Notes under the pieces: model-generated
The model's database searches: none
Seen by the model: only the letters and a program-made list of their open reading frames with translations
What the model was told of the DNA's origin: nothing
In this document: positions 15,201-22,881 of the stretch, one piece after another
Layout: the number at the start of each line of letters is the position of its first letter
How positions within the stretch are numbered: the first letter of the stretch is position 1
Translations under genes and position numbers: made by a program
NCBI GenBank assembly: GCA_026391195.1
Contig: JAPLEI010000044.1
Location: forward strand, 1-39,252
Reading direction: 5' to 3'
DNA: 39,252 bases
From: Bacteroidota bacterium
Lineage (GTDB): Bacteria > Bacteroidota > Bacteroidia > Chitinophagales > Chitinophagaceae

Positions 15201-15994
15201 ATCTCAGGAAACTCTTATATCCCTTCATCCTTCGCCGTACCAAAGAGCAGGTGGCCCGTGATTTGCCAGAAAAGCAAGAGATGGTATTGTTTTGTGAAAT
15301 GGGAGATGAGCAGCGTAAAATTTATGATGCCTATCGAAATGATTACCGCGACAAAATTTTAGGGGTAGTGGAAGAACAAGGTATTCAAAAATCTCAGCTT
15401 ACCATTTTACAGGGACTGATGAAGCTGCGCCAGATATGTGATAGTCCGGCCATTGTGAAAGAAGAAGAACGGTTTCCCAATGTTTCGGTTAAGCTGGAAG
15501 AAATTGGCAGAGAAATCACAGAAAATATCAGCAACCACAAGGCCCTGATTTTTTCTCAGTTTTTGGGAATGCTGGCATTGATTAAAGAAAAGATGAAGGA
15601 ACTGGGAGTAGTGTATGAATATTTCGACGGCAGCAGTTCTGTACAGGAAAGGGAAAGAGCTATCCGCCGATTTCAGGAAGACGATGAATGTAGGGTATTT
15701 TTGATTTCCTTAAAGGCAGGGGGTGTAGGGTTAAATCTTACCGCTGCCGATTATGTATATATTGTTGACCCTTGGTGGAACCCCGCTGTAGAGCAACAGG
15801 CCATTGATAGAACCCATCGGATTGGGCAAACCAAAAATATTTTCGCTTACCGCATGATTTGTACCGATACGGTAGAGGATAAGATATTAAAACTGCAGGA
15901 ACGCAAGCGCAATCTGGCACGCGACCTGATTACAGACGATGAAGGTTTTGTGAAAAGCCTTACCCGCGAAGATGTGGAGTACCTGTTCAGCTAA
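12224..15994 (+). CDS. SWI2/SNF2 family ATPase with two SWIM zinc fingers
   Basis: A 1256-aa protein. Two SWIM-type CxC...CxH fingers are visible near the N-terminus: Cys73/Cys75/Cys83/His85 (CTCPYNLSEICRH) and Cys184/Cys186/Cys195/His197 (CQCESEKEHPLCIH). A long middle region without clear motifs follows. The SNF2 motor begins at about residue 794 (LRPYQESGFQWLNYL), with Walker A ADDMGLGKT near 820, the DEAH-box variant DESQ near 917, SGTPLQNN, and the C-terminal helicase lobe (ISLKAGGVGLNL, DPWWNPAVEQQAIDRTHRIGQ near 1195). All motor motifs are intact. Bacterial members are double-stranded DNA translocases thought to remodel protein-DNA or RNA polymerase complexes; the exact target here is unknown. 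It ends 4 nt from the convergent YHS gene. Confidence 0.93.
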   Translation: MALPYLIKHIHNNGTDEVIRRGKRIHSMGNVELVEFDELMGNIVMRVKDDGYATYYKIHINRYKDPKTINLRCTCPYNLSEICRHKAGALFQLQDLLDKNMLGNKELEYDQRHTVVKMKQLELKLIRMLSSRDNFEAAENFLRSSRAPILEAKDECVIASVDWEGKTFRVIIRKNEERNFDTSCQCESEKEHPLCIHKDIVFLQLLRNFGAGYFDTIRNLDKEKNKLLSLYGYSLSDDLAGKFEFTYTDGKPYLRVLDTSIKRVAQVMPAASVQESRSLPAAEAERWEQAATQPTTVSAQQLGVVLAMEGEPYQPLQFIAIQGEPDETQTKYISKVTRLDISKYINQDVFSDDDKATLELLRKLQPSEVSKFLDKNSPFSGIWENIIHQHEDGLPDETKSLVIEYLFPRIRKLFGQMNQSAFFFYLTKGKTFTTAQLKKAEPIDEPLVPEFMVNYTNGQYEVSCSVVTPEGVFSIADNALDTPLLFARENRFYQWQKKEDILHLIKFLPSGTVVIPAASWSDALKDFVLPLSREYRVQFNNVLKEEVKDEKPEMKVLLRERNDNLLFVPVFSYRGHEVKAGDKPQVYIPAADRLLIIKRNLPAEEALLAKLRSLHSGFAEVDGGILALKGAEVLKNNWFFLFVDAVKEQHIPVYGFEALKNFRFNTAKPSTKIHISSNTDWFDAKVEISFGNQKITVDDVKKALANKQQFVQLQDGSLGILPEEWLKKYALLFRVGDGKAGNMKLSKYHFSVIEELYLQRDEEELFFQLEEKYERLRENHSIKPIPAPAHLKEILRPYQESGFQWLNYLREVKWGGILADDMGLGKTLQALSFLHQLKQENGTLKAMVVCPTTLLFNWQNEITKFTPGLTFYIHHGGTRNRDSLVNDKIDVIITTYGTLRSDIRQLVEIAFDYVILDESQAIKNPSSKVTRAAGLLKATNRLCLSGTPLQNNTFDIYAQMNFLNPGMLGSIEFFKQEFSVPIDKFGEKEQKDHLRKLLYPFILRRTKEQVARDLPEKQEMVLFCEMGDEQRKIYDAYRNDYRDKILGVVEEQGIQKSQLTILQGLMKLRQICDSPAIVKEEERFPNVSVKLEEIGREITENISNHKALIFSQFLGMLALIKEKMKELGVVYEYFDGSSSVQERERAIRRFQEDDECRVFLISLKAGGVGLNLTAADYVYIVDPWWNPAVEQQAIDRTHRIGQTKNIFAYRMICTDTVEDKILKLQERKRNLARDLITDDEGFVKSLTREDVEYLFS

Positions 15995-15998
15995 TTGC

Positions 15999-16343
15999 CT
16001 ACTTATCTTTCTTTAATTCAGCAGCCGCTAACATAGCAGTAGGATTCTTCATGAATTCAGCCTTACACTCCGAAGAACAAAATCCCAGTACGTACTTATT
16101 GTAATGTGCTGTGTCGGATACGCCCGCAGAAACGGGCATGCCACAGGAAGGGTCTTTTTGGTTGCTCAGCATATCTACACTATAAGCAGAAGCCGTGGAG
16201 GTTCCCTTCATAGTGGTGTCTTTTTCCGGAGGAGTAGATACTGAGGGGGTAGATTCACATCCGGCGTTGAGTAACATTCCTCCGAAAATCAATACCATCA
16301 TACAAAATCGACCAATTGCAAAGAAATGTTTCATGGGGTACAA
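15999..16343 (-). CDS. YHS/TRASH-type metal-binding lipoprotein
   Basis: A 114-aa lipoprotein. The signal peptide ends in a lipobox (LLNAGC, Cys29), so it should be anchored in an envelope membrane. After a Ser/Thr-rich linker comes a YHS-like domain: KDPSCGMPV (Cys67) and YVLGFCSSECKAEFMKNP (Cys89, Cys93), a spacing typical of domains binding copper or other soft metals. The start may be Met4 (16334), which gives a more standard signal peptide. It is divergent from the outer-membrane protein gene and convergent with the SNF2 gene, so probably transcribed alone. A role in periplasmic metal handling is inferred. Confidence 0.8.
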   Translation of the reverse strand: MYPMKHFFAIGRFCMMVLIFGGMLLNAGCESTPSVSTPPEKDTTMKGTSTASAYSVDMLSNQKDPSCGMPVSAGVSDTAHYNKYVLGFCSSECKAEFMKNPTAMLAAAELKKDK

Positions 16344-16575
16344 ATTGAGTGTTTTATCGGGTAACCCTATACAAGCAGTACCCGTTGCTCTCTAAAGGTA
16401 TTTACATTTTCTGTTTTGACAGGGTATTTGCTATTTTTTTATCGGTCGTTCCCCCGATTTTATACCCTATTTGCCTATTTTTTCTTTCTTTCACCGATTA
16501 CAGGAAGGCCATCACCAACTATCCGGTTAGTTTTCCGTTAATAAGTTAATATTTAATAATACTCTTAGTCTATAG

Positions 16576-16583
16576 TACTTTTG
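16576..16583 (+). promoter_or_regulatory. -7 promoter element of the outer-membrane protein gene
   Basis: TACTTTTG matches TAnnTTTG and lies 22 nt before the ATG at 16606. No obvious -33 TTG is seen at the right distance. Confidence 0.5.
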
Positions 16584-16605
16584 TATTCGGCTTATATTTA
16601 ATATT

Positions 16606-19473
16606 ATGAAAAAATTACTTTTGTTGTTGATTATCTGCAATTTGGCTCAATTTGTCCAGGCACAAACCGTGGGTACTGTTAGGGGTCGGTTGTTGGATAC
16701 CCTGAACAAACAAAGTCTGAAAGATGCAAGCGTTACAATTTTAGATGCCAGGGATTCTACCCTGGAAGTGTTTGGACTGGCTGCAGCAGACGGAAGTTTT
16801 AGTATTACCAATATTACCCTGGGTCAGATGTTGTTACAAGTAAAGTTTCAGGGGTATGAGCCAATTGAAAGAAAGCTGAATTTTACCAAAGAAAATTCGA
16901 CCCTAAATCTTGGAAATATTTACTTGAAAGTGGCTGCTAAAACCTTGAACGAGGTAACGGTTACTGCTTCTCCGGTTCAAATGAAAAAGGATACCGTTGA
17001 GTTTTCGGCAGGTGCGTTTAAAACTAAGCCCAATGCCGTTGCGGAAGATTTGCTGAAAAAGATTCCAGGAATGGAAGTAGGGAAAGATGGCACCATAAAA
17101 TCGCAGGGGGAAACCGTACAGCGGGTTTTGGTGAACGGAAAACGTTTTTTTGGCGATGACCCCAAAATGGCAACGCGCAATCTTCCTCCCGATGTAATTG
17201 ATAAGATTCAAGTATTCGATGATCAGAGCGATCAGGCCAAGTTTACAGGGTTTGATGATGGAAACCGGGTAAAAACAATCAATATCACTACCAAAAAAGA
17301 TATGCGCAAAGGTGCTTTTGGTAGGGCAGTGGCTGGAATAGGTTCGGATGGGCGATACGATGAAAGCTTAAACCTGAGTTTAGTAAAAGGCGACCGTCAG
17401 GTTACATTGCTAGGACAAGCCAATAACATCAACAAACAGAACTTCAACCAAATGAACATGAGCGGTGGTCGCGGCGGCGGTTTTGGCGGCGGCGGTGGAA
17501 TGACGGTTACCGTGGGTGGAGGCGGTGGTTCCGGCGGAGGGAGTGGCATTACGAGTATCATGGCAGGCGGTATCAATTATCGCGATGCCTGGAGCCCAAA
17601 AGTAGATGCGTATGGAAGTTATTTTTACAATGCTCCCAAAACCTTTCTCGATCAGAATAGCAATTCACAGAATATAATAAATGCCGATTCTTCCGTTTAC
17701 AATAATTCATCTTCTACTTCGGATACCCGAAACGAGAACCATCGGTTTACTTTTAACCTCGAAGACCGGATTGATTCGAACAATAGCTTCATCTTTAGAC
17801 CCAATCTGGCTTTTCAAAATACGAGTCCAAACTCCGTTTCCTACAATGAAACTACAGCTGGTTCTAAAGGGGTTTTGATTAATAAATCTCAAACCAAAAC
17901 TTCTAGCTATAATAGTGGGTATAATATTAACGGTACAAGTCTTAGCCTGCGTCACCGGTTTGCCAAAAAAGGGAGAACACTTTCTTTAGAAGTGGGATTT
18001 TCGGCTAGTGAGAACAAAGGAGATGGATACAATTATTCGGTGAACTCTTATTATAAGCCATCTTTCCGGGCTGATACAATCAACCAATATTATCGCGATA
18101 CTTCCAAAACCCTGTCTGTAAATCCCTCTATTTCATTTACCGAGCCTATTGGCAAAAAGGGAAATCAGATGATTGAATTTCGATATACCTATGCCTATAA
18201 TAATACTTCTTCCCAAAACAGAACCTATAACTTTATCAATGGTACTGGAAAGTATTCTCAGTTCGACAGTTTGTTCAGCAACTCGTACGATTATACTTCA
18301 ACTGCCAATACGGCCAATCTGAGTTACCGAATACAAAAAGCAAAATATAACCTGAACTTTGGAAGTGGATTACAGTTTATGGATATCAATAGTTTAAACA
18401 CCACTAAAAATGTATTGGTGGCCAGAAGCTTTGTAAACCTTACCCCGCAGGCTAACTTCACGTATAATTTTACCAAAACTTCCAATTTGCGGATGTATTA
18501 CAACGGAAGAACCGGACAACCCTCTACTACTCAGTTACAACCCGTAGTAACTACTTCCGACTCGATTAATTTTCAGGTGGGTAATCCCGATCTTCGACCT
18601 CAGTTTACCAATAGCATGCGTATTTTGTATGCAAGCTTTGATCCATTTACCCAACGCATTATTTTTGCTACCATCAATGCAACCATTACCAATAATGATA
18701 TTCAAAGCTCTGTAACCACTTTGCCTACCGGTGGCCGAAAAACAACTTATGTGAATCTGAATGGTTCGTATAATCTTTCCGGATACTTCAATTACGGATT
18801 CCCTATTAAAAAGCCGAAGTCGAATCTGAATTTACAAACAAATATTAATTACAATCAAACGCAGTCGCTGTTGAATGGTATCAGCAACTACACCCGCAGT
18901 ACAGTATTGGGGCAAACGGTAAAGTGGACGACCAACCTGAAGAAGAATTTCGATATGAATTTGAGTACTTCTTATACTTTTAATCCCGTTCGCAATACTT
19001 TATCACCCAATCAAAACACCAATTTTACCACCTGGAGTATGGCAGCTGATTTTACTTTGTATTCCGACAAGGGCTGGATAATTGCGAGTGATTTTGACCT
19101 GACCAAGTATGGCAATCGGCCACCGGGGTACAATACTTCCGTGTTCTTGATAACCCCGTCTATTGCTAAACAATTTCTTAAAAATAAAGCCGGAGAGTTG
19201 CGGTTAAGTTGTTTTGATGTACTGAAACAAAACGTAGCCATCAGCAGTTCGGCCAGTGCCAACCAAATCATTAATACCCGAACCAACAACCTTACGCAGT
19301 ACTTTATGTTAACCTTTACGTATAACTTACGCAGTTTTGCCGGGCAACAACAAATGCAGCGTGGAAATATGCGAGGCATGATGCCACCAGGGGCGGATGG
19401 AATGCGGTATCAAATGAATGGCGGCAGCATGATGGGCGGTGGCGGAAATAACCGCGGCCGAGGCGGACTGTAA
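16606..19473 (+). CDS. TonB-receptor-like outer-membrane beta-barrel protein
   Basis: A 955-aa protein with a signal peptide (cleavage near Ala19-Gln20). It then has a carboxypeptidase-regulatory-like beta-sandwich at about 22-100 (GTVRGRLLDTLNKQSLKDASVTI), a plug-like region at about 105-230 (VTVTASPVQMKKDTVEFSAG, AEDLLKKIPGMEVGKDG, GKRFFGDDPKMATRNLPPDVIDKIQV) and a long beta-barrel of the OMP_b-brl_3 type. A Gly-rich loop sits near residues 286-318, and the C-terminus is Met/Gly/Arg-rich (MMGGGGNNRGRGGL). Such proteins resemble TonB-dependent receptors, but their ligands are mostly unknown. There is no SusD partner nearby, so polysaccharide uptake is unlikely. It appears monocistronic. Confidence 0.88.
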   Translation: MKKLLLLLIICNLAQFVQAQTVGTVRGRLLDTLNKQSLKDASVTILDARDSTLEVFGLAAADGSFSITNITLGQMLLQVKFQGYEPIERKLNFTKENSTLNLGNIYLKVAAKTLNEVTVTASPVQMKKDTVEFSAGAFKTKPNAVAEDLLKKIPGMEVGKDGTIKSQGETVQRVLVNGKRFFGDDPKMATRNLPPDVIDKIQVFDDQSDQAKFTGFDDGNRVKTINITTKKDMRKGAFGRAVAGIGSDGRYDESLNLSLVKGDRQVTLLGQANNINKQNFNQMNMSGGRGGGFGGGGGMTVTVGGGGGSGGGSGITSIMAGGINYRDAWSPKVDAYGSYFYNAPKTFLDQNSNSQNIINADSSVYNNSSSTSDTRNENHRFTFNLEDRIDSNNSFIFRPNLAFQNTSPNSVSYNETTAGSKGVLINKSQTKTSSYNSGYNINGTSLSLRHRFAKKGRTLSLEVGFSASENKGDGYNYSVNSYYKPSFRADTINQYYRDTSKTLSVNPSISFTEPIGKKGNQMIEFRYTYAYNNTSSQNRTYNFINGTGKYSQFDSLFSNSYDYTSTANTANLSYRIQKAKYNLNFGSGLQFMDINSLNTTKNVLVARSFVNLTPQANFTYNFTKTSNLRMYYNGRTGQPSTTQLQPVVTTSDSINFQVGNPDLRPQFTNSMRILYASFDPFTQRIIFATINATITNNDIQSSVTTLPTGGRKTTYVNLNGSYNLSGYFNYGFPIKKPKSNLNLQTNINYNQTQSLLNGISNYTRSTVLGQTVKWTTNLKKNFDMNLSTSYTFNPVRNTLSPNQNTNFTTWSMAADFTLYSDKGWIIASDFDLTKYGNRPPGYNTSVFLITPSIAKQFLKNKAGELRLSCFDVLKQNVAISSSASANQIINTRTNNLTQYFMLTFTYNLRSFAGQQQMQRGNMRGMMPPGADGMRYQMNGGSMMGGGGNNRGRGGL
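17463..17556 (+). repeat. Gly-codon-rich low-complexity tract
   Basis: A run of GGC/GGT/GGA codons encodes a glycine-rich loop (GGRGGGFGGGGG, GGGGGSGGGSG) within the outer-membrane protein. It is probably an extracellular or periplasmic linker and a site prone to slippage. Confidence 0.7.
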
Positions 19474-19556
19474 TTTTCCGCAACCAATGAAAGAGGGAAC
19501 CTGGCCTGTGCATGCATTCGGAAATTTCGATTGCAAATGGGGCATTTGAAAAAATA

Positions 19557-19588
19557 TTGCCCGAATTCATATTTCTGTTTTACTTTTA
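19557..19588 (+). promoter_or_regulatory. Candidate promoter of the arginine operon
   Basis: TTG at 19557-19559, a 21-nt spacer and TACTTTTA at 19581-19588 (one mismatch to TAnnTTTG) form the best promoter in the region. Transcription would start near 19593. Confidence 0.4.
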
Positions 19589-19652
19589 CTAACTCTAATA
19601 ACTCAATCTATTCACAAACAGTGAACGCTGCATTGACACATACTACGCTTTT

Positions 19653-19754
19653 AACCCCGGTAAGCTTTTCGGCTACCTTGCCACCGGCTTCTACGCTCCC
19701 TCGACCTCGACGCGGATGCTGATAGGACGAGCAACTGGCACTTGCCCCTATCAG
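19653..19754 (+). promoter_or_regulatory. Hairpins in the arginine operon leader
   Basis: The most stable stem is a perfect 8-bp pair, CTGATAGG (19719-19726) with CCTATCAG (19747-19754), with an inner GCAA/TTGC stem (19731-19734, 19742-19745). Upstream, segments near 19655-19663 (CCGGTAAG) can pair with CTTGCC or with ACCGG around 19677-19687, giving mutually exclusive folds. No T-run follows the stems, so this is not a plain terminator. An attenuator or protein-binding leader is possible. Confidence 0.45.
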
Positions 19755-19827
19755 TGAACATACTCCCGGAATAAAATCATGCCGCTTTGGCGTTTGTTTA
19801 TTTTTACTCAATCAAAGATTGTATAAG

Positions 19828-20547
19828 TTGGAAACTAACATCATAATTCGGGTGGCGAGCAGCTCCGATGTACCTTATGCTACCACCATTACCCAGGAAA
19901 TGGAATCTTCTGCAAAAGCCCGTGGAACTGGTATTGCGAAGAGAAGTGCTGAGTATGTAGCCAAAAAAATGGAGGAAGGCAAAGCCGTAATTGCTGTATT
20001 GCCCGATGGCACCTGGGTAGGCTTTTGTTATATTGAAGCCTGGGGACATAATTCGTTCGTGGCCAATAGTGGATTAATAGTGGCTCCTGCATTTCGGAAA
20101 ACAGGTGTAGCCAAACAAATTAAGCAAACCATATTCGCCCTCTCTCGAAAGAAATATCCCGAAGCAAAAATATTTGGACTAACAACCGGGTTGGCTGTAA
20201 TGAAAATAAACAGCGATCTGGGATATGAGCCGGTAACTTATAGTGAACTTACCGACGACGAAGAATTTTGGGCTGGATGTAAAAGCTGTGTGAATTATGA
20301 TATTCTCGTAAGTAAAGAGCGCAAAAATTGCATGTGCACTGCCATGTTATACGATCCGAAAGATCATTACGAACCCGAAGAAACCTCAAAGGAATTTTCG
20401 AGCAATTCTAAGCTTTGGGAGCGATTCATGAAAATCAAGCAAAGTCGGCTGCTGTCTATTTTTCGTAAAAAAGATCCCAATCAACCCATCACCGGGAGCC
20501 CCACCAAAACCTTGCTGTTATTTTTCACGAAAATACTGGGAAACTAA
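19828..20547 (+). CDS. GNAT acyltransferase, probable N-acylglutamate synthase of the arginine operon
   Basis: A GNAT-fold protein of about 239 aa, first gene of the arginine operon. It would supply the first step, acylating glutamate from acetyl- or succinyl-CoA. Visible features are VANSGLIVAPAFRKTGVAKQIKQ (CoA-binding motif A), KIFGLTTGLAVMKINSDLGYEP and a Cys-containing C-terminal part (WAGCKSCVNYDIL, NCMCTAMLYDP). There is no ATG near the start; the frame is open from 19726. Sequence resembling the family begins at about ETNIIIRV, so I take the TTG at 19828. The TTG at 19819 is the alternative, and the first in-frame ATG (about 19900) would cut into the fold. It has no amino-acid-kinase domain, unlike E. 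coli ArgA. It lies 37 nt before argG. Confidence 0.8.
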   Translation: METNIIIRVASSSDVPYATTITQEMESSAKARGTGIAKRSAEYVAKKMEEGKAVIAVLPDGTWVGFCYIEAWGHNSFVANSGLIVAPAFRKTGVAKQIKQTIFALSRKKYPEAKIFGLTTGLAVMKINSDLGYEPVTYSELTDDEEFWAGCKSCVNYDILVSKERKNCMCTAMLYDPKDHYEPEETSKEFSSNSKLWERFMKIKQSRLLSIFRKKDPNQPITGSPTKTLLLFFTKILGN

Positions 20548-20584
20548 TCAGTGGGTCATCCCTAAATAATAAAAAAATATAGTT

Positions 20585-21832
20585 ATGAATTTTTCGGGTT
20601 TTCAACAAGATATCGCCCCCATTGCACCTGGCACAAAAGTGGTGATTGGGTTTAGTGGTGGACTCGATACTACTTTTTGTGTAAAATACCTGACCGATGA
20701 AAAAGGATTGGAAGTGCACAGTGTTGTGGTAAATACGGGTGGTTTTAGTGAAGAGGAAGTAAGCCAGATTGAACAACATGCCCGTAATCTGGGAGTTAGC
20801 TCACATACAACGGTAGATGCAGTAGAATCTTATTACGACCGAATTATCCGTTTTTTGATTTACGGAAATGTGTTAAAAAATAATACCTATCCCCTAAGTG
20901 TTAGTGCCGAGCGGCTCAGTCAGGCTTTGCATATTGCCGATCACGCAAAAAAAATGAATGCTGCAGCAATTGTACACGGAAGTACCGGAGCCGGTAACGA
21001 CCAGGTACGTTTTGATATGGTGTTTCAGATTCTGCTGCCAGGTATACAAATTATTACTCCCATTAGAGATATGCAATTGAGCAGGGAAACCGAAATTGAA
21101 TACCTGAAAGCTAAGGGGGTAGCCATGAATTTTGAAAAAGCTGCTTACTCTATCAATAAGGGATTGTGGGGCACCAGCGTTGGTGGCAAAGAAACCTTGC
21201 AAAGCAAGGGCCTGATTCCGGAGGCCGCCTGGCCTACTCAAGTAACGGAAACCACACCCCGGGAAGTGATGCTAAGTTTTACAAAAGGCGAACTTACTGC
21301 AATCGACCAGCAAACCTTTGCTCATCCGGCGCGCGCAATTCAATATTTGCAATCGCTGGCGGCTCCCTTTGGTATCGGTAGAGATATACATGTGGGAGAT
21401 ACGATTATTGGAATTAAAGGTCGTGTTGGCTTTGAAGCTGCTGCTCCCATGGTTATACTAAAAGCGCACCATGCTTTAGAAAAACATGTGCTTACCAAAT
21501 GGCAACTCAGCTGGAAAGACCAACTGGCGCAGTTTTACGGAAACTGGCTGCATGAAGGTCAGGTGCTGGATCCGGTGATGCGAGATATAGAAGCCTATCT
21601 GCTGCAATCGCAACAGCAGGTAACCGGAAAGGTATTTGTTCAGCTTCAGCCCTACCATTTTCAAATTATAGGAATTGAATCGCCCAACGATCTCATGAAT
21701 AGCCGATTTGGTAAATATGGTGAAATGAACACGGGATGGACTGGCAACGATGTTAGGGGATTCACCAAAATTTTCGGCAATCAAACCGCTATCTATCATA
21801 ATATTCATGCCAACGATTCGTCGGAATCATAA
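20585..21832 (+). CDS. argG: Argininosuccinate synthase
   Basis: ArgG joins citrulline and aspartate with ATP to give argininosuccinate. The 415-aa protein shows the N-type ATP pyrophosphatase loop VIGFSGGLDTTFCVKYL (residues 20-36), HGSTGAGNDQVRFD, IEYLKAKGVAM, and a C-terminal region with RFGKYGEMNTGW. Length is normal. It follows the GNAT gene by 37 nt and is 29 nt from argC, clearly in one operon. The function call is secure. Confidence 0.95.
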   Translation: MNFSGFQQDIAPIAPGTKVVIGFSGGLDTTFCVKYLTDEKGLEVHSVVVNTGGFSEEEVSQIEQHARNLGVSSHTTVDAVESYYDRIIRFLIYGNVLKNNTYPLSVSAERLSQALHIADHAKKMNAAAIVHGSTGAGNDQVRFDMVFQILLPGIQIITPIRDMQLSRETEIEYLKAKGVAMNFEKAAYSINKGLWGTSVGGKETLQSKGLIPEAAWPTQVTETTPREVMLSFTKGELTAIDQQTFAHPARAIQYLQSLAAPFGIGRDIHVGDTIIGIKGRVGFEAAAPMVILKAHHALEKHVLTKWQLSWKDQLAQFYGNWLHEGQVLDPVMRDIEAYLLQSQQQVTGKVFVQLQPYHFQIIGIESPNDLMNSRFGKYGEMNTGWTGNDVRGFTKIFGNQTAIYHNIHANDSSES

Positions 21833-21861
21833 CCGGCAAATCGTTACCAGAAAATAACTAT

Positions 21862-22863
21862 ATGCAAACAACAGCTGCTTCCGCAAAAACCTTTCATGCC
21901 GGCATCGTGGGTGGGGCCGGTTATACCGGGGGAGAATTGATTCGGCTTCTGTTAAACCACCCTGTTGCATCCCTTCGGTTTGTGCATAGCAATAGTCAGG
22001 CAAACAAACCACTTTCATCGGTTCATACTGATCTTGTTGGTGAAACAGAAATGCTTTTTACCGGAGACCTTACTACAAATATTGATGTATTGTTTCTTTG
22101 TTTAAGTCATGGAGAAGCGCGTCAATTTTTAACCACCCATGCCATTCCAGAAAATATAGCCATCATCGATCTGTCGCAAGATTTTCGTTGGCAGGCTTCC
22201 AATCAACATGAGAGCAGAAATTTTGTGTATGGCCTACCCGAATTGAATCGCGAAGCCATTCTCAGTGCCCGCAATATTGCCAATCCCGGATGTTTTGCAA
22301 CTGCTATTCAATTAGGGCTGCTGCCATTGGCTAAAGCCGGTATATTAAGTGATGTGTACACAACCGGTATTACCGGCTCTACCGGTGCTGGTCAGTCGCT
22401 TAGCAATACAACTCATTTTAGTTGGCGCGCGAATAATATACAGGCCTACAAAACCTTGCAACATCAACACCTGCAAGAGATACAAGAAAGCCTAAAACAA
22501 TTGCAGGGAAATGATGGAATGTTTGTACATTTTGTTCCCTGGAGAGGCGATTTTACCCGGGGAATTTATTGCACTTCTATATTGGATATGGGATTGCCAT
22601 TAGAGGAAGTAAAACAAGTATACCGCGAATTTTATCACGCACATCCCTTTACCCATTTCTGCGAACAACCCATTCACCTGAAGCAAGCAGTGAATACCAA
22701 TAAATGCTTGGTGCAGATAGAAAAGCAAGGAAATAAAATGGCCGTTCATACGGCGATTGATAATTTATTAAAGGGAGCTTCCGGTCAAGCTTTGCAGAAT
22801 ATGAATCTGTTATTGGGATTAGATGAAACACTGGGGCTGCACTTAAAGGCAGCTGCATTTTAA
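21862..22863 (+). CDS. argC: N-acyl-gamma-glutamyl-phosphate reductase
   Basis: ArgC reduces N-acyl-glutamyl phosphate to the semialdehyde with NADPH. The 333-aa protein has the dinucleotide-binding GIVGGAGYTGGELIRLL (residues 14-30) and the active-site Cys144 in ANPGCFATAIQLGLLPL. GITGSTGAGQS and HFVPWRGDFTRGIYCTS are also typical. Whether the substrate carries an acetyl or succinyl group cannot be read from this protein. Third gene of the operon, with an 18-nt gap to argD. Confidence 0.94.
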   Translation: MQTTAASAKTFHAGIVGGAGYTGGELIRLLLNHPVASLRFVHSNSQANKPLSSVHTDLVGETEMLFTGDLTTNIDVLFLCLSHGEARQFLTTHAIPENIAIIDLSQDFRWQASNQHESRNFVYGLPELNREAILSARNIANPGCFATAIQLGLLPLAKAGILSDVYTTGITGSTGAGQSLSNTTHFSWRANNIQAYKTLQHQHLQEIQESLKQLQGNDGMFVHFVPWRGDFTRGIYCTSILDMGLPLEEVKQVYREFYHAHPFTHFCEQPIHLKQAVNTNKCLVQIEKQGNKMAVHTAIDNLLKGASGQALQNMNLLLGLDETLGLHLKAAAF

Positions 22864-22881
22864 ATTTTGTAACTCGAACGC

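Larger units (their letters stand above)
19474..19818 (+). other. 345-bp region: arginine operon promoter and structured leader
   Basis: After the outer-membrane protein stop comes a candidate promoter (19557-19588), then about 220 nt of untranslated leader before the GNAT gene. The leader is more GC-rich than the promoter part and contains several complementary segments. No known riboswitch, tRNA or T-box was recognised. Open frames of 63-67 codons on either strand have no family resemblance and are not called. Confidence 0.6.

Noticed and set aside
19531..19811. Frames of 63 (plus) and 67 (minus) codons in the arginine leader region
   Set aside because: Neither resembles a known family and both lie over structured leader sequence; chance open frames are likely.
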